From Alisma plantago-aquatica (taxonomy: Eukaryota > Streptophyta > Magnoliopsida > Alismatales > Alismataceae), in assembly GCA_963693085.1 (NCBI GenBank), contig OY856409.1:506715803-506779802 (forward strand): 64,000 bases of DNA, in the 5' to 3' direction. The notes under the pieces are model-generated. The model was not told the origin of the DNA and made no database searches. It saw only the letters and a list, made by a program, of their open reading frames with translations. The number at the start of each line of letters is the position of its first letter. Positions within the stretch are counted from its first letter, which is position 1. Shown here piece by piece: positions 1 through 11,336 of the stretch. The translations under genes and the position numbers were made by a program.

Positions 1-2
1 GA

Positions 3-920
3 GACGCAGGGGTGCCTGAGAAGCTGCTGGACAACGACATAGAAGAAGACACTTCACAATCCAGTAGCTCCCCAGAGAAAGAGGCGGAGATGGCAACTGA
101 CACCTACGGGGCAGGCAAGTAGTTAGAGATCCTACAGAAAGCGCACGGGATGGAAGACACTGCTTCACCTGAAACTACAAAAGGGCTGATCAAAAATTTC
201 AACCGCTTCTTGTGCGTTACTCTCACGCAGGAGCAGGTCAATAATATCCTTCTGAAGTTGGCTGATTCCACCCCAACGGATGTCGCATATGAGGCAGGCA
301 ATGCCATAGTCCCAGTCGACGACTTAAGGGACATGGTAAAAGAAGGAGGATGTCTGGCTGTATCTGTGGTAGCCGCTTACATTCAAACAATACAGCCAAG
401 GCTCAAACACGCATACATAGCTCATCCTATGCTGTTCAACGACATTTGCCTCGCTGATGAAACAAGAGCGAAATGAGCATTTATGGAAGAATTGGAGAGT
501 GAGGTTCCACACACGATCTTCCTGTACATCCTCCATTATATCCATTGGACGCTCCTGACAATGTACACTCGACAACGAGTGGGAATCTTCTACAACATCT
601 TAGAGAGTAACAAAAACCATCCAGTGCCGTGTACATTAGAACCATTGTAATCCGTCGAACGCTTAGTTCGAAAATACTATGACGAGGTGTCAAAGATGAT
701 CCAACCATTCCTGGACACACAAGCAAGCAAATGGAACGAACTACAATTCTGCCACCGCAGTCCGTAGTAGATTCCCCTATCCAACGACTGTGGCATCTTT
801 GTCCTGGAATGGATGGCAAATGAAGCAACGCCTGACCAGCTCCACCACATCGATTATCACAGCAAAAGAGGAGAATATGTGTGGGAGCTTCTATCTGACA
901 TAGGCGCGCTCACTAGCTAA
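3..920 (+). pseudogene. Ulp1-like cysteine protease ORF carried by an LTR retrotransposon, decayed
   Basis: One reading frame stays in register from the window edge to TAA at 918-920 and is interrupted only by in-frame stops at 121-123, 474-476, 648-650, 765-767 and 768-770. The carboxy half looks like a Ulp1/SENP-type peptidase: a histidine-tryptophan pair (IHWTLLTMY) near 540-565 fits the catalytic His region, and SNDCGIFVLEWM near 780-815 fits the block carrying the catalytic Cys. The family cleaves SUMO-like proteins, and plant transposons often carry such domains; the role in this element is unknown. The upstream part (150-473) is an unrecognised alpha-helical-looking segment. The start lies outside the window. 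The ORF sits just upstream of polypurine tracts and an LTR, so I read it as an extra ORF of a retroelement, not a host gene. No frameshift is needed, so decay has been by point mutation. Confidence 0.62.
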
Positions 921-1972
921 CCTCACTGGAGTAACATTATCTCACCTTATCTACCTTACAACTCTGGGACAGAGTGTGAAGTAAGTTTGGGGGGGTACCA
1001 TGTACCAGTGAGGGAGGTATAATTTTTTTGAAAATTTTCTGATTTTTCTGCCTCAAATTCTCCATTATTTTGTCTCATATTCTTTATTCTTTTGATTCTT
1101 TCCTATATCATGTGTACATATATATGTTCATACCATAGTGTTGAAAATTTTGCTTATTTTGTTCACATACATATGTACAATGTCGCTATATTAGTAAAAA
1201 CCTGATGCGACTTCTTGCTAGTTTGTTTCTATGTGCTTAAATATATGCAAATTTTGTTATATCTTTCTGATAATGCTGCCTCAAATAAACAAAAGATTAC
1301 ATTTTTCCGTGCCAAAAATTTCGAAAAAAAATAATAATCTCACAACAGCTAAGAGACGAGTATGGAGAAGGAAAAAGCTACCCAAACAACAAAAATCCCT
1401 CTTGTTTCCCCTTACCCAACAAAAATCCCAAAAAGAGAAAGTAGCCTTATGAGGGTGAATAAAAGCATCAGAGTTGTGCCCAATAAAAGAAAAGAAAAAA
1501 TATATACACACTTGTCTTACAAAAGTACCCATCTTTAGGCATGGTAGATCCGGGGCAGTGGTAGGAAGGATGTGAAATCACTGCTCTAAAGCCAACTGGC
1601 TTGGACTGTAGGGACCACTTGCCCGTTAATGGACCCTTACCTGGATGGACTGATGGGAAATAAGAAAAACCCCAAAAAGCTTCAACCTACCCAACACACA
1701 ACTTTCTGTCCCAAAAATAAGCTGTTTGGTGTGAAAGCTAACTTCGGAATCATGCACCAAAGTCTCGCTGAAGCTGTAGAGAAATTTTTTACCGAAATAA
1801 TAAAGCAAGAAACACGAGGTCTTTTGTTCGTTGTGGGACAACATTATCTCTAAAGGCATCGTGATTCTTGTTTTACCTCTTGAGCTGAAAACTAAACTGA
1901 GCAAGAAGAAACATCACAAAATAAAGTTTAAATATTGATTGAGGACAATCAAAATGCTAAGTTTGGGGGAGT
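921..1972 (+). other. Retroelement 3' non-coding region with two polypurine tracts
   Basis: No convincing ORF is present. AAGTTTGGGGGGG occurs at 983-995 and AAGTTTGGGGGAG at 1959-1971. The second directly precedes TGATAACACC, the expected start of an Athila-like LTR, so it is the likely priming site for plus-strand DNA synthesis. The first, about 1 kb upstream, may be an extra or former tract. Confidence 0.5.
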
Positions 1973-2186
1973 TGATAACACCAAATTTTGTGATGTTTTA
2001 GACTGTTATTCTGTTATCTAAACTGCCTTTTTAACTGTTTTCCTCTCTGTTTATATGCACTTTTGCAATAATTGGCCAAACGACACTCTTAATTCAATAT
2101 TTCCATCTTGTGCAGTGTTTTCCTCCAATTTTGACCCATTTATCGTCAATAAGGCTGTCCCGGCCCACAAAGCAAGTTCCACCCGC

Positions 2187-2935
2187 ATCGGCCTTCCAGA
2201 TGGCCGATAAGATCACTACCCGACAGGGTAAGCGCAACGCACCGACGCGTGACATGAGGATGCCACGCAAGAAGGAACTAGCGGGCGATACATCTTTTAC
2301 CCGACAGGGAGCCGAGCTCGCCACGACAACTTAAGCTTGTCACGTGACACAAGCCACCCACCGACAGGCACCGCTCGTCATGTGACCGACAACCGACATC
2401 CTTGTGCCGGGCGGTACCGATATCGACCGTCCACCGAATGCAAGGATAAGGGGGACACGTGGCGCCCTGAGCACCATAACTTCCCCCAACCTTTGCCTAT
2501 AAATAGCAGCTACAGGAAGTCAAAAAGATAGGTCGGAATGCTGCGCAAGTCACCTCAGGAAGGCTGCAAAGAGCGAGAGTATCGTGCCTCAGTGGTTGTG
2601 ATGGGCGACACTAGGTGAGCATTTCCCCATCCCGAGAGGGAGGGAATGGTTCACTTAGTGTTGTCTTGAGTACCACTGCGGGCCGATATCGGCCGACATA
2701 ATGTAGATACTGGATACAAGTGACCGATACTAGATGCACTTCATTTTAGCCCAGCACGATACTAACCCCGATACGTTTCGCTCGTCGTGGCGTGTCACCC
2801 GAGAGGGTGCCGCCCGACATGACCGTATCGGGCCAGGGTTCTCGTACGATACAACATCCCGTCACCGCGTGCCACCTGAGAGGGTGTGCCGCCCGACACG
2901 GCTGTATCGGGCTAGGGTCTTGCCTGATATCAGGC
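2187..2935. other. Palindrome cluster in the Athila-like LTR
   Basis: Perfect inverted repeats are: ATCGGCC/GGCCGAT at 2187-2193 and 2202-2208, CGATATCG at 2418-2425, GGCCGATATCGGCC at 2681-2694, GCCCGA/TCGGGC arms at 2891-2912, and GCCTGATATCAGGC at 2922-2935. They flank the TATA box on both sides. Function is unknown; dimeric protein binding or hairpin formation are possibilities. Confidence 0.55.
2498..2505 (+). promoter_or_regulatory. TATA box of the Athila-like LTR
   Basis: TATAAATA lies about 525 bases into the LTR, a normal U3 position. Transcription would begin some 25-35 bases downstream. Confidence 0.5.
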
Positions 2936-3670
2936 CAGAGGGTCAGCTGTAGCCTGTCGACCTTCTATATCAAGTGGGCGACGTTTATCCTTTATTTCTG
3001 TCATTTATTTCTTTACTTTACACAATGTAATCAAACCTCTATTTGTTAATAGAAATAGAAGAGTTTAATTATCTGTTGCTTTATGCTTGGTACCCTTGTT
3101 GGATGAATGCTATGTTTAATATCCGAACTCTAGCTTGTACGTTGGATCGCGTTTCGATTAGCTACCGAATCGTGTTTTCCCGTTGCAACAACCTTGAGAG
3201 AGGTGTTGTGGCTCTAGTGTTTGGTTCGATTCTGGAGTACGAGAGTGCCCAGAATTGGAGTTGCTTTAGCAACCTTTCCACTCTAATTTAAGTCCAGCAA
3301 CCTTGAGAGGGGTGTTGATGCTTGGTTAGAGGTACCCGCTCTGAGAGGTGGGGTACAAGATGTTCCTACTGCCGCTTGTTTTACCGAAGTTTTTCTCCTC
3401 GGTACCTTTCTTTAGCCTTAGTGTTATCTCTCCATTTCTGTTGCATTAAATCCCTAAAACTGCTAAATGCTTAAAACCTAAGTTTTCCTTGTAACTCCAG
3501 TTGGAGATAGGGTTTTCTTTTGTTTTATCGATCTCGTTCTGCTATTCCCTTTTGGGAATTTTATCATCTCTTATCCTTGCCGGAGTGTAGCGTGTCGATT
3601 CTGAGTTCTCAACACTACCACCCTTGTCCCTATTTTGACCCCGTATATCTACTTCGACCCCGTAAACAAA

Positions 3671-3682
3671 GTTGCGGGGGCC
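3671..3682 (+). other. Possible degenerate primer binding site
   Basis: GTTGCGGGGGCC resembles the inner part of the Asp-tRNA-type PBS of Athila-like elements, but the outer bases are changed. If real, the LTR before it has internal sequence on both sides. Confidence 0.3.
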
Positions 3683-3767
3683 TAGAAGGATTCAGGCTAT
3701 AAATGTAAAATCTCGGCTACCTCAAATCCGCCTCCAATTTTAGGACGTGCGATTTAGGCCGGTCACA

Positions 3768-3856
3768 CTGCTGCTCCACCTTCTGACGGAGACGAGGACT
3801 ACACACCTGGAGATGATGATGATGATATTGTAGATATAGATAGCTTAGATATTTAG
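3768..3856 (+). pseudogene. Acidic carboxy tail of Sirevirus env-like ORF (fragment)
   Basis: The frame ends in an Asp/Glu-rich stretch with a run of Asp codons and closes with VDIDSLDI and a stop at 3854-3856. The Sirevirus at 38121-43610 has the same acidic region closing with VDIDSLDV, so this is the last ~29 codons of the same ORF. Everything upstream is missing. Confidence 0.65.
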
Positions 3857-4563
3857 GTTGTTTCTTAGTTTGTAGTCTAGCATGCTTATCATATACATCT
3901 TTCTTGACTATTTTGTATAAGAAACATCTTGGCACATATATCTGAGTTGTACTATTTTATCTTTGTTTTCATTGTCTTATGCTTGTAGTTGCTCTCATGT
4001 GAACATATCTCTGAGTTGTTATATATCTGATGTGCACTCTGGCTTTTTACTCTGATCTTTTATATGTATTGGTGCCATCTTCTGCCACATTTTGCTTACA
4101 ACTTAGATTGTATGTTATCTTTTGTCTCTGTGTGATATATCCTATGTGATTGCTTATTCTTTCTGCATATGTGGTTGCTTGTATTTTGGATAAGACCTGA
4201 GTTTATGCTATTCTACTCCCCTTACTTTTTGATAATGTCAAAAGGGGGAGAGATATTTCAAGTCTTGAAACTCAATCATATTGGTATTCATTGTTATACT
4301 ACTACTTTTAGCTTGTGAGATCCTTTTCTTGTTCATTCACTATTCATCATGTGAACTTGCAAAGGACTACATACTACATGTAGATTGTTATTGCTATGTG
4401 TAAATACACTAACCATGTAGGTTAGAAGAAGAATAGATTAAGGGGGAGCAATTCACATTATTCGTATCATGAATCCCCCAAATTCACAAGGCAAAGGTAT
4501 AACTTCTACATCCTTTCTCAATATGTTTGAGGAATGGTTTGTCATTGTCAAAAAGGGGGAGAA

Positions 4564-6078
4564 TGTTGACCTTAAGGTTATACATTGTCCGTGTTTTTAT
4601 AATGAATTAACCATTCCACTCATATGTATCTAATATGTGTATTAAAGATTAATTTCAAGTATTAGGTACATGAAAAGGACCCAAAATCAAAAGCCCTAGA
4701 ATGGCTCAAGTTCAAGTCAAAAAGCTACAAGTGTGTATTTTTGGAAATCTATGTAAATGACATTAGAACTTTTTTGTAATCACTTGTAATGATGAATTGA
4801 CTTGTAAATTAGATGAAAAAAATTATTAGGACATAAAATGCCAAAGTTAAATCACTTTAGATGCATTTTCCAAAGATTGACAGCAGGTTGTTGATCGATC
4901 GAGTTTTCCCTAGGACAAACTCAGCCGATCCATCTTGGTCAGTTTTCTGGAGATAGCATCAGTCGAGTTGTATTTTCATAGATTTCGACCGATTGAGTTC
5001 CTGACCAAAATGATCTTCAGTGATCGGTCGAGTTTCCCCAGGAAAAAATTGACCGATAGTTTGAATATCAGTTTTATCTTTTACTTGATCGGTCGAGTTA
5101 AATTTATTGAAACTCGACCGATTGCACTGTACAAAATTTTGTAGAAAAAGTGATGTGACCGTTGGTGTGTGTTTTGAGCAAAAATAGAGTTGTTGCTTTG
5201 AGCAAAAATGACTATTTTTGTATCTAAGTGTCCCACAACTTAAAGGGGCACCCTCAACTATAAATAGGACCTCTTGGAGTTCATTCCAAGGCTACTCATT
5301 CATTGCAAACTTGGTTCTAACATAGTTGAGAGTGTTCTAACCCTTTGAGCCCCTTTCTCTCTCTACCTTCAAGTCAGATTCGTGAGTATGAGTGAGATGG
5401 GTTCCTGTGTAAGAGAGCTACTCCATATATTGATGTAAAGATCTCCTCCTCTATCTTCCTACCCCAATTCCCATTGAAGATAAAGTTTGAAGATCCTCTC
5501 CAAGTGAAGGAGAAGGAGGTGTTGTTCTTCAAGGTTGAAGAAAGAAAGGTGCTCCGTATATCTAGGTGAAGGAGATAGGTGCTCAAGATCTCCAAGTGAA
5601 GGAGATAGTCAAGGTGACGCTTAAGGAAGATAGGTAATCCCTTGAAGGCAGAAGACTTGAAGGAAGGAGTGGGTAAGTCCATGTTGATGGCTTAAGACTC
5701 CATGGTTCAAGTGGGTAAGCTCCTTCTATAGGTTGAAGATATTTGCTTGAGGTACTAAGCCCTTTGATGTGTGGTTGTTGTGTCTTGTAATCTGATTGTG
5801 GAATATAAGAGTACCAAGATTGCAAATCCTAGAGACTAACCCACTCTAGGTAGTGGATTAACATTGATCCTAAGTTTAGGACATGGAACCACTCTAAACC
5901 ACTTGTCCAAGTGCCTACTTTTCCTTGTCTCTCATCCTTTCTATGCATGTTAAATTAAGACATCAAATTGCTGCTTGTTTAAGCTTTTAAACTTTATATA
6001 ATTTGGTGGTCTAGTTTGTCCTGTGAGAATTGTGAAGCTCTATTCACCCCTCCCCCTCTAGATCCCATTGATCCAACA
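4564..6078 (+). repeat. 3' LTR of the Sirevirus fragment (1515 bp)
   Basis: It starts TGTTGACC immediately after AAAAAGGGGGAGAA and ends ATTGATCCAACA, giving TG...CA ends. U3 carries paired motifs of the type GATCGGTCGAGTT...AACTCGACCGATT between 4893 and 5125. A TATA box follows at 5259. The transcribed part contains a purine-rich, loosely repetitive stretch (5480-5680) that is missing from the other Sirevirus 3' LTR. Confidence 0.82.
5259..5266 (+). promoter_or_regulatory. TATA box of Sirevirus LTR
   Basis: TATAAATA in the context CTCAACTATAAATAG is shared with both LTRs of the second Sirevirus (38816-38823 and 43196-43203). Confidence 0.65.
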
Positions 6079-6198
6079 ACTATTTCAATCTTGTCTCCCT
6101 TAGTATGTTTACCTTTATCATAGGATGCTAATACCTAGTACCCTTGCCTTGTGTAGGAAAAACCCCTCATGGTGGGAGATAACTCGACTCTTGACAAC
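6079..6198 (+). other. 5' leader remnant of the gypsy gag
   Basis: A short non-coding stretch between the Sirevirus LTR and the first gag-like ATG (6199). No PBS or LTR of this gypsy element is seen here. Confidence 0.35.
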
Positions 6199-7312
6199 AT
6201 GTCTGGCTATGAGACACCCAGAACCCCAGGTTTGGGATGCCAAGGATGGATCCACCCTTTACCACACCAGTGACTCAAGGTAGTCCTCCATCTAGAAGTG
6301 GACCATCAGTAGGTCACGAGACCCCAACCTCTGCTAGTACAGGGTAGTCATCTCTCCAGAGCAAGAGTTGGCCATGTTTCGACAACTTTTTTCTACTACC
6401 ATGGCAGGGAAGATGAAAGACCCCTCTGTACCTGAAAAGCCTAAAGAGTATTCCATTATGGAATTCATGAAGATGCAACCACCCTCCTTCAAGGGTGAAG
6501 GTGAAATAGAGATGGTTGAAAAAGTTGATGATTGGGTGCTAGCCATAGAGAGGACTTTTGATGGTATGGCATGTCCTCCACACCAGAAGGTTAGGTTTGC
6601 TTCATATGTTTTGGATGGACCTACTTGAATTTGGTGGAACGGAATAGCAAGGACTCGTGATATCTCTATCATGACCTAGGAGCAGTTTTTAGTACTTTTC
6701 CGTGGGAAGTATATCTGCACTACTACTTTGAAGAAAAAGGAAGTTGAGTTCTATAGTTTGAAGAAAGGATCAATGACTATTTCTGGTTATGTGCAAAAAT
6801 TTCTATTGCTTGAGAGATATGCTTCTGGACTTAGTGAAGAATGTAGAGCTGACCTATATCTATAAGGACTCAACTACAACATGGGCCATTCTATTATCCC
6901 ACAACTGCCTTTGATCTTTCAACAGATGGTTGATAAAGCTTTGGTTGTGGAGTCTCACCTAGGGTTTCAATCTAGGGAGTTTGACAAGAAGAGGAAGCCC
7001 TCAGGAGATGAACAGAAAAGAGACAAGTGTGCTAAGTGCAATGGCTACCATCCTCTATGGAAGTGTTCTCAGGACAAACCTCATCATGGTACTCCAGTGA
7101 TATGTCATTATTGCAATGAACCTGGACACATTCGACCTAAGTGCCCCAAGCTTCATAATGGACTAGCACCAGTGCAACAACAACCTCAAGTACCTCATCA
7201 GAATAATGGAAACAATAATAAAGGAAGACATGTGGAAAGGTGAGATGGAAGAGTTTTTGCTTTGGATGGTGAAGAAGTTAATGAGGGTGAACAAGATCAG
7301 GGTAATCCATAA
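6199..7312 (+). pseudogene. Ty3/gypsy gag, frameshifted and without pol
   Basis: A gag-like protein can be followed through several frames. The capsid-like part (6369-6870) contains the PPSFKGEGE and VDDWVLAIERTF blocks typical of plant gypsy gag, broken by in-frame stops at about 6626 and 6677. The nucleocapsid part (frame starting 6881) has two zinc knuckles: C-x2-C-x3-H-x4-C at codons 50-62 and a standard C-x2-C-x4-H-x4-C at codons 75-88. The frame then reads GRVFAL, which in chromovirus-type elements lies just before protease, but the sequence stops and runs into the polypurine tract within 190 bases. The whole pol is therefore deleted. This copy cannot supply its own enzymes. Confidence 0.72.
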
Positions 7313-7505
7313 TTATGTAGTTAGGCTTTGCAAGTTATGTTTCCTTTTTGCATGATGGATGTAAGGAAGTATAGTGGAATCCTTTATGCCTTAAGAATAG
7401 TTCTGACTTAACAAGATGAATCCTTCAAGGGGTGGTGAATAAGTTGTTTTATTATATATGTATGTTTTTATTTCGAGGACAAAATCCCTTTAAGGGGTGG
7501 TGTGC
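7313..7505 (+). other. 3' non-coding region and PPT of the gag-only gypsy element
   Basis: The segment TTCGAGGACAAAATCCC, then TTTAAGGGGTGGTG at 7490-7503, matches the conserved end of Tekay-type internal regions and lies right before the LTR start. Confidence 0.6.
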
Positions 7506-8690
7506 TGTAACATACTAGATCTCGAACCCTACCCTAGAAGTTTGATCTTTTAGACTTAGCCAAACAAGGTTTAGTATAACCCTAATGAGATAATGCATGA
7601 ACAAATCACCCTAATGTTCTCACATTAATCTTAGGCCAATAATGGACACATAAAATATGTCACATGAAGTAATATAGAATTATTGTAAATAATCACACAT
7701 AATTCTTTTGTTAATAATATTAAGTTATGGAACATAATGGAATGAGAAATGGTGATAATAATGAAATAATATGATAATAATAGTCACAAATATTAATTGT
7801 GACATAAATCATTAAAAGAAATCCCAAAAGTGAAATCTAAGTTAAAAATTGTGTTCCTTGGGTCCTAATTGTCTTGAGATTCAAGTTTCACATATTCACA
7901 TAATAATTAATTTAATTCAATATGGAAAGAGAAGATGTAAGTTTTCCCCAAAATATCAAATAAAATAATAAATGACTTCTAAAGAGGAAAATAATCTTGG
8001 AATCGTAATCTACATAATAAATATAGCCTTTGGGTGAATTTTCATCCAATTTGGAAGATATTTGATTAAAGAATGAAATTAGGAGAGAGAAAGTGTATAG
8101 AACCTTCAAAATATTAAATAAATGTACAAATAACTCCAACATGTAAAATTAATGGCAAATTCATATCCAACACATTATATATGACCTATGGGTGAAGTAT
8201 CATAAAATTTTAAGAAAATTAAAGTCATTAATGCATGAGGAAAGAGAAAATAAGATTTGATTTATTTAACACATTAGAAGTTCTCAAAAGGCAAAACTAA
8301 GTGCATAATCAAAATCTAAATGCTTTAATTAGCCTATGTGTAAAATTGTATCCAAATTGGGGTTTGTTTGCACCCTCTTTGGAGGAGATAGAAAATAGGA
8401 AATTAATTTCATTCCCACTTTAATTGGATTTCGATCTATATAAGTTCCTTATTTTTCTCTGTCATGACTTGGTTTGATCTGGGGTTTGTCCTTGGCCGTT
8501 CGATCCTAGATCTGATGCCTACGGGTCGTCTCCTACCTTGGGTAGGAGATTGAGTCAGGCGTGTATAGGAATCACGATCCTCCAAGCCCCGAATCTTCCT
8601 CGTTTCTCAATCGTTTTTCACAATTTTTCTTCCATTGATTTCCTTTTTCGATTCTGAACAGTTCGACCCATTGCATGAACCCTAACTCCC

Positions 8691-8698
8691 TATATATA
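8691..8698 (+). promoter_or_regulatory. TATA box of the older gypsy LTR
   Basis: TATATATA follows CTAACTCCC and precedes GGAAACCCCCC, about 1.2 kb into the LTR. Confidence 0.45.
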
Positions 8699-10140
8699 GG
8701 AAACCCCCCAAAATGTGTTCCCCATCAATTTTCACAGTAGCTCATCGACCGCCTACCGATCTCATGCAAGTAATCCAAAATAATCCTCAGCTTCTTCCCA
8801 AATCTCCTCCATCATCAATTGGACTGCTTCTGCCTCCAAGCCCTTGGACCTAATCATTCTTGATCTCCGATGACCTTGACTTCGTCCCTACCTCCTTGTC
8901 TTCTCCTATGGAATCGACTCAATGGTGAGCTTCCCTGAACTTCTCATCATCTTTCTTTTCTTTTCCTTTTGCGCGGGGCTTCGTTTTCACCTCTGTCGGC
9001 AAAAGTGTCACTGAAATTCTATAATGGCCTTTTTAGCGGGATGTTTTCGATGTTTCCTTGTCTGCAGATGAGCCCATTTTGGCATTAATGACTTCGGTTG
9101 ATTGTTTCCTTCTCTCCTTTCACTTTGATTCACCGATCATCTCTCTAAACTCATTTCCTGGTTTGCTCCTCTCTGCTGCTCTCCAAGGCAGGATGATTCT
9201 TCCCCTGCCAGTCACCATAGTAGGCAAGTAGGGGCTCATTGACTCTGCCTGACTCTTACAAGGTCATCTAGATCCAGGGTGAGACAAGTAGTCAAGGTCG
9301 GGCTAGACTCTCTGCCTGTTGTTGTTGTTCGACAGCCATGGCCAATGTGTTGGATGGTAGTGTGAATGTCCTTGTCCACCCTCCTATTTTCCTCTTACCT
9401 TTTATTTTTGCGTTTGAATGGCAGTTTCATAATTTCACATGGTTTTTATTTCTTGTTTTTGTGTCTACAGTTGCTAATGTGTTTGAGTGGACGGTCGAGT
9501 TGGCCAACTCATACAACGTGGCCCTCTCCCCCTCTCTCTCTTTTCCTCTCTCGATGCATATTGCTGTTGTGGAATTATCAGATGGCTGATTTTCAAAATT
9601 CATAACTAATTATTTTTAGCTCATAAAAATAAAATAAAATATGTTTTGAAATTAGAAAAATACAAGCTTTCTAATGGTACTAGTTTTGAATCTAATGTTG
9701 TAAACATGTGATTTTAATGAATTTTCCTAAATAGATAATAACTTGCAAAATTCATAACTAAATATCTGTAAGTTAGAAAAATATAATAAAATATGTTTTG
9801 GACTTATAAAAAGGTAAACTAAAATGTGGCATGGTTTTGGTACCTAATTTACACATCAAGAGAAAGGTAACTTTAGGGTTTGAGAAATCAATGTATTCTA
9901 ACCCTAATTTCACATACATGATAATATGTGCTTTGGAGACCTAGATTTGGATCTAAAAGTGATCCTAGACTATTAGACTCTACAGAGAGGTATGTTTGCA
10001 TCCCCAATTATTCTTTATTGAGAAATAACCTATCTTTATCATTCTCTTGGTCCTATGGACAATAGCCTACACATTATCTTGTTCTTTTGGAAATTATGCT
10101 TCATGTGAAGTATCTTATTTGTTGCTAATCTTGTGATCAT

Positions 10141-10145
10141 ATTTG
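10141..10145. other. Target-site duplication, left copy (ATTTG)
   Basis: ATTTG here is repeated at 25188-25192 on the far side of the Tekay-type element. Removing the element and one copy rejoins the older LTR. Confidence 0.85.
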
Positions 10146-10836
10146 TGTAACATCCCTGACCTGGGTTATGAGTTAACCCTAGGTGTTTTGCCTAAATATG
10201 TAATTAAATCTTGGTGATTAACTCTGAGCATGTAATTAAGTTTTTCAAAAACATATATATCAGTATTTGCTCCTTTTTATTTAAAGTTGTAGCATTGTTT
10301 TGATTTACAGGGACCTATGTGCAATTTACCCAGTTAAAAGGGATAGCTTGCAAATTGCACATGTTGAGATGTTGCTCTGATGTTGAGACATCATGAGAAT
10401 CTTTTTGGCAAAGTATGAGGGATTTCCCAAGCTTGGGCACCAAGGTGCAGCTGTGGAAGCAATCCCGGTGCTTGAAACCCTAATTTGGGGTAAAATGCAA
10501 TTTACCCAAATTAAGGGATGCAATTTGTAAAATATATCATCTAATGTATCTTTTTAGACTCTTGCCATCATTAAGAGAAGAAATGATGAGGAAGTCACCT
10601 CAATTGAGTTATCAAGTTATGAAATATACCTTGTGATTGAATAATCAGGGTATATGTGCAATATCTCTTTATGTATGTACCTTATTATTAGATTGTTCTT
10701 CTTTGCCTTATTTTTCTAGACCTTAAGATAAGGTTTGTCCTTATAATAAATAGGAAGGGACGAGCAAGTAATGAAGAAAGGACTTAGTTGGAATTATGGA
10801 CAACTTATGAACTAATGTTGAAAATCCTACCCCTAG

Positions 10837-10844
10837 TATATATA
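10837..10844 (+). promoter_or_regulatory. TATA box of the 5' LTR
   Basis: TATATATA in CCCTAGTATATATACCC about 690 bases into the LTR; the same box is at 20784-20791 in the 3' LTR. If used, transcripts would carry some 4.4 kb of LTR-derived leader before the PBS. Confidence 0.5.
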
Positions 10845-11336
10845 CCCTCAACTTCTCTAAACAAGGGAACTTGCCCTTCGTTCCCTTCACTGTTCCATTT
10901 CACCAAAGACGACCAAAGACTTCTTTGGAGCTAAGGAGGACGACCAAGGGAAACAAGGTAGGTTTGGGACCCTTCTTCTTGCCTAATTCTATGGTTAGAA
11001 CTCGAATTCAAGGTCAATTTGGTGGCTAACTCTTGAAACCCTACCTTTTTAGCCATATATTTTCGTTCTTCCTTGGAGTTTTCACCTTGGCCAACCTGTG
11101 GGAACTCAAGGACACCATTAGAGCTTGGAGCTCAAGGAGCAAGCTTTAGGCGGGTTTTATAACTCTAAACCCATGCTTTACTATGTACATCTCTTATATG
11201 CGGTTAGATGATAGCTCTTTGTGTTTCCCTACTTTTCCCTGCTATTTTGCAAGCAAATCCATGGGATATTCGTACGTTCTTGAGCTACGAGATGAAGGCG
11301 TGATTTTCAAGAAAAACCCACCGCTTTTCACTTCCT

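Larger units (their letters stand above)
1973..3668 (+). repeat. LTR of an Athila-like Ty3/gypsy element
   Basis: It starts TGATAACACC right after a polypurine tract. A TATAAATA box at 2498-2505 fits a promoter. Around it lie many CG-rich palindromes, and 2795-2945 contains an imperfect duplication of a block with CCCGA/TCGGG arms. The right end is not certain: a GTTGCGGGGGCC segment at 3671-3682 resembles the core of the Asp-tRNA-type PBS of Athila-like elements, so the LTR probably ends just before it. If the PBS reading is wrong, the LTR could run to about 3765, where Sirevirus sequence begins. The partner LTR is not in the window. Confidence 0.5.
3766..6078 (+). mobile_element. 3' fragment of a Sirevirus-type Ty1/copia element
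   Basis: It aligns by eye with the 3' third of the Sirevirus at 38121-43610. It begins inside the acidic tail of the env-like ORF, continues through the polypurine-rich 3' region and ends with a complete LTR. Three purine tracts ending in GGGGGAG occur at about 4240-4252, 4439-4448 and 4549-4563, the multiple-PPT pattern described for Sireviruses. The left edge abuts Athila-like sequence at about 3766, so either that element inserted into the env-like ORF or the two were joined by deletion. No target-site duplication can be tested because the 5' part is absent. Confidence 0.75.
7506..10145 (+). repeat. 3' LTR of the older gypsy element, left part
   Basis: The LTR starts TGTAACATACTAGATC just after the PPT and has a TATATATA box at 8691-8698. 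It stops at 10145 because a 15 kb element inserted here; the rest resumes at 25193. No ORF in it is convincing. The region 9600-9800 is AT-rich and contains near-repeats of a sentence-like block (TTCATAACTAA...TAAAATATGTTTTG). Confidence 0.6.

Noticed and set aside
8900..9075. Exon-like ATGGAATCGACTCAATG followed by GTGAGC and a TGTCTGCAG acceptor
   Set aside because: It looks like an intron, but the flanking frames are short and it sits in LTR sequence downstream of a TATA box; no supporting coding signal.
9338..9605. Two overlapping ORFs of about 80 codons with hydrophobic stretches, and a GT...AG pair around them
   Set aside because: They lie in the U5-like part of the older gypsy LTR, overlap in different frames, and have no recognisable domain; T-rich sequence readily gives hydrophobic frames.
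10326..10523. Minus-strand ORF of 65 codons repeated at 20273-20470
   Set aside because: It recurs only because both places are copies of the same LTR; no domain.
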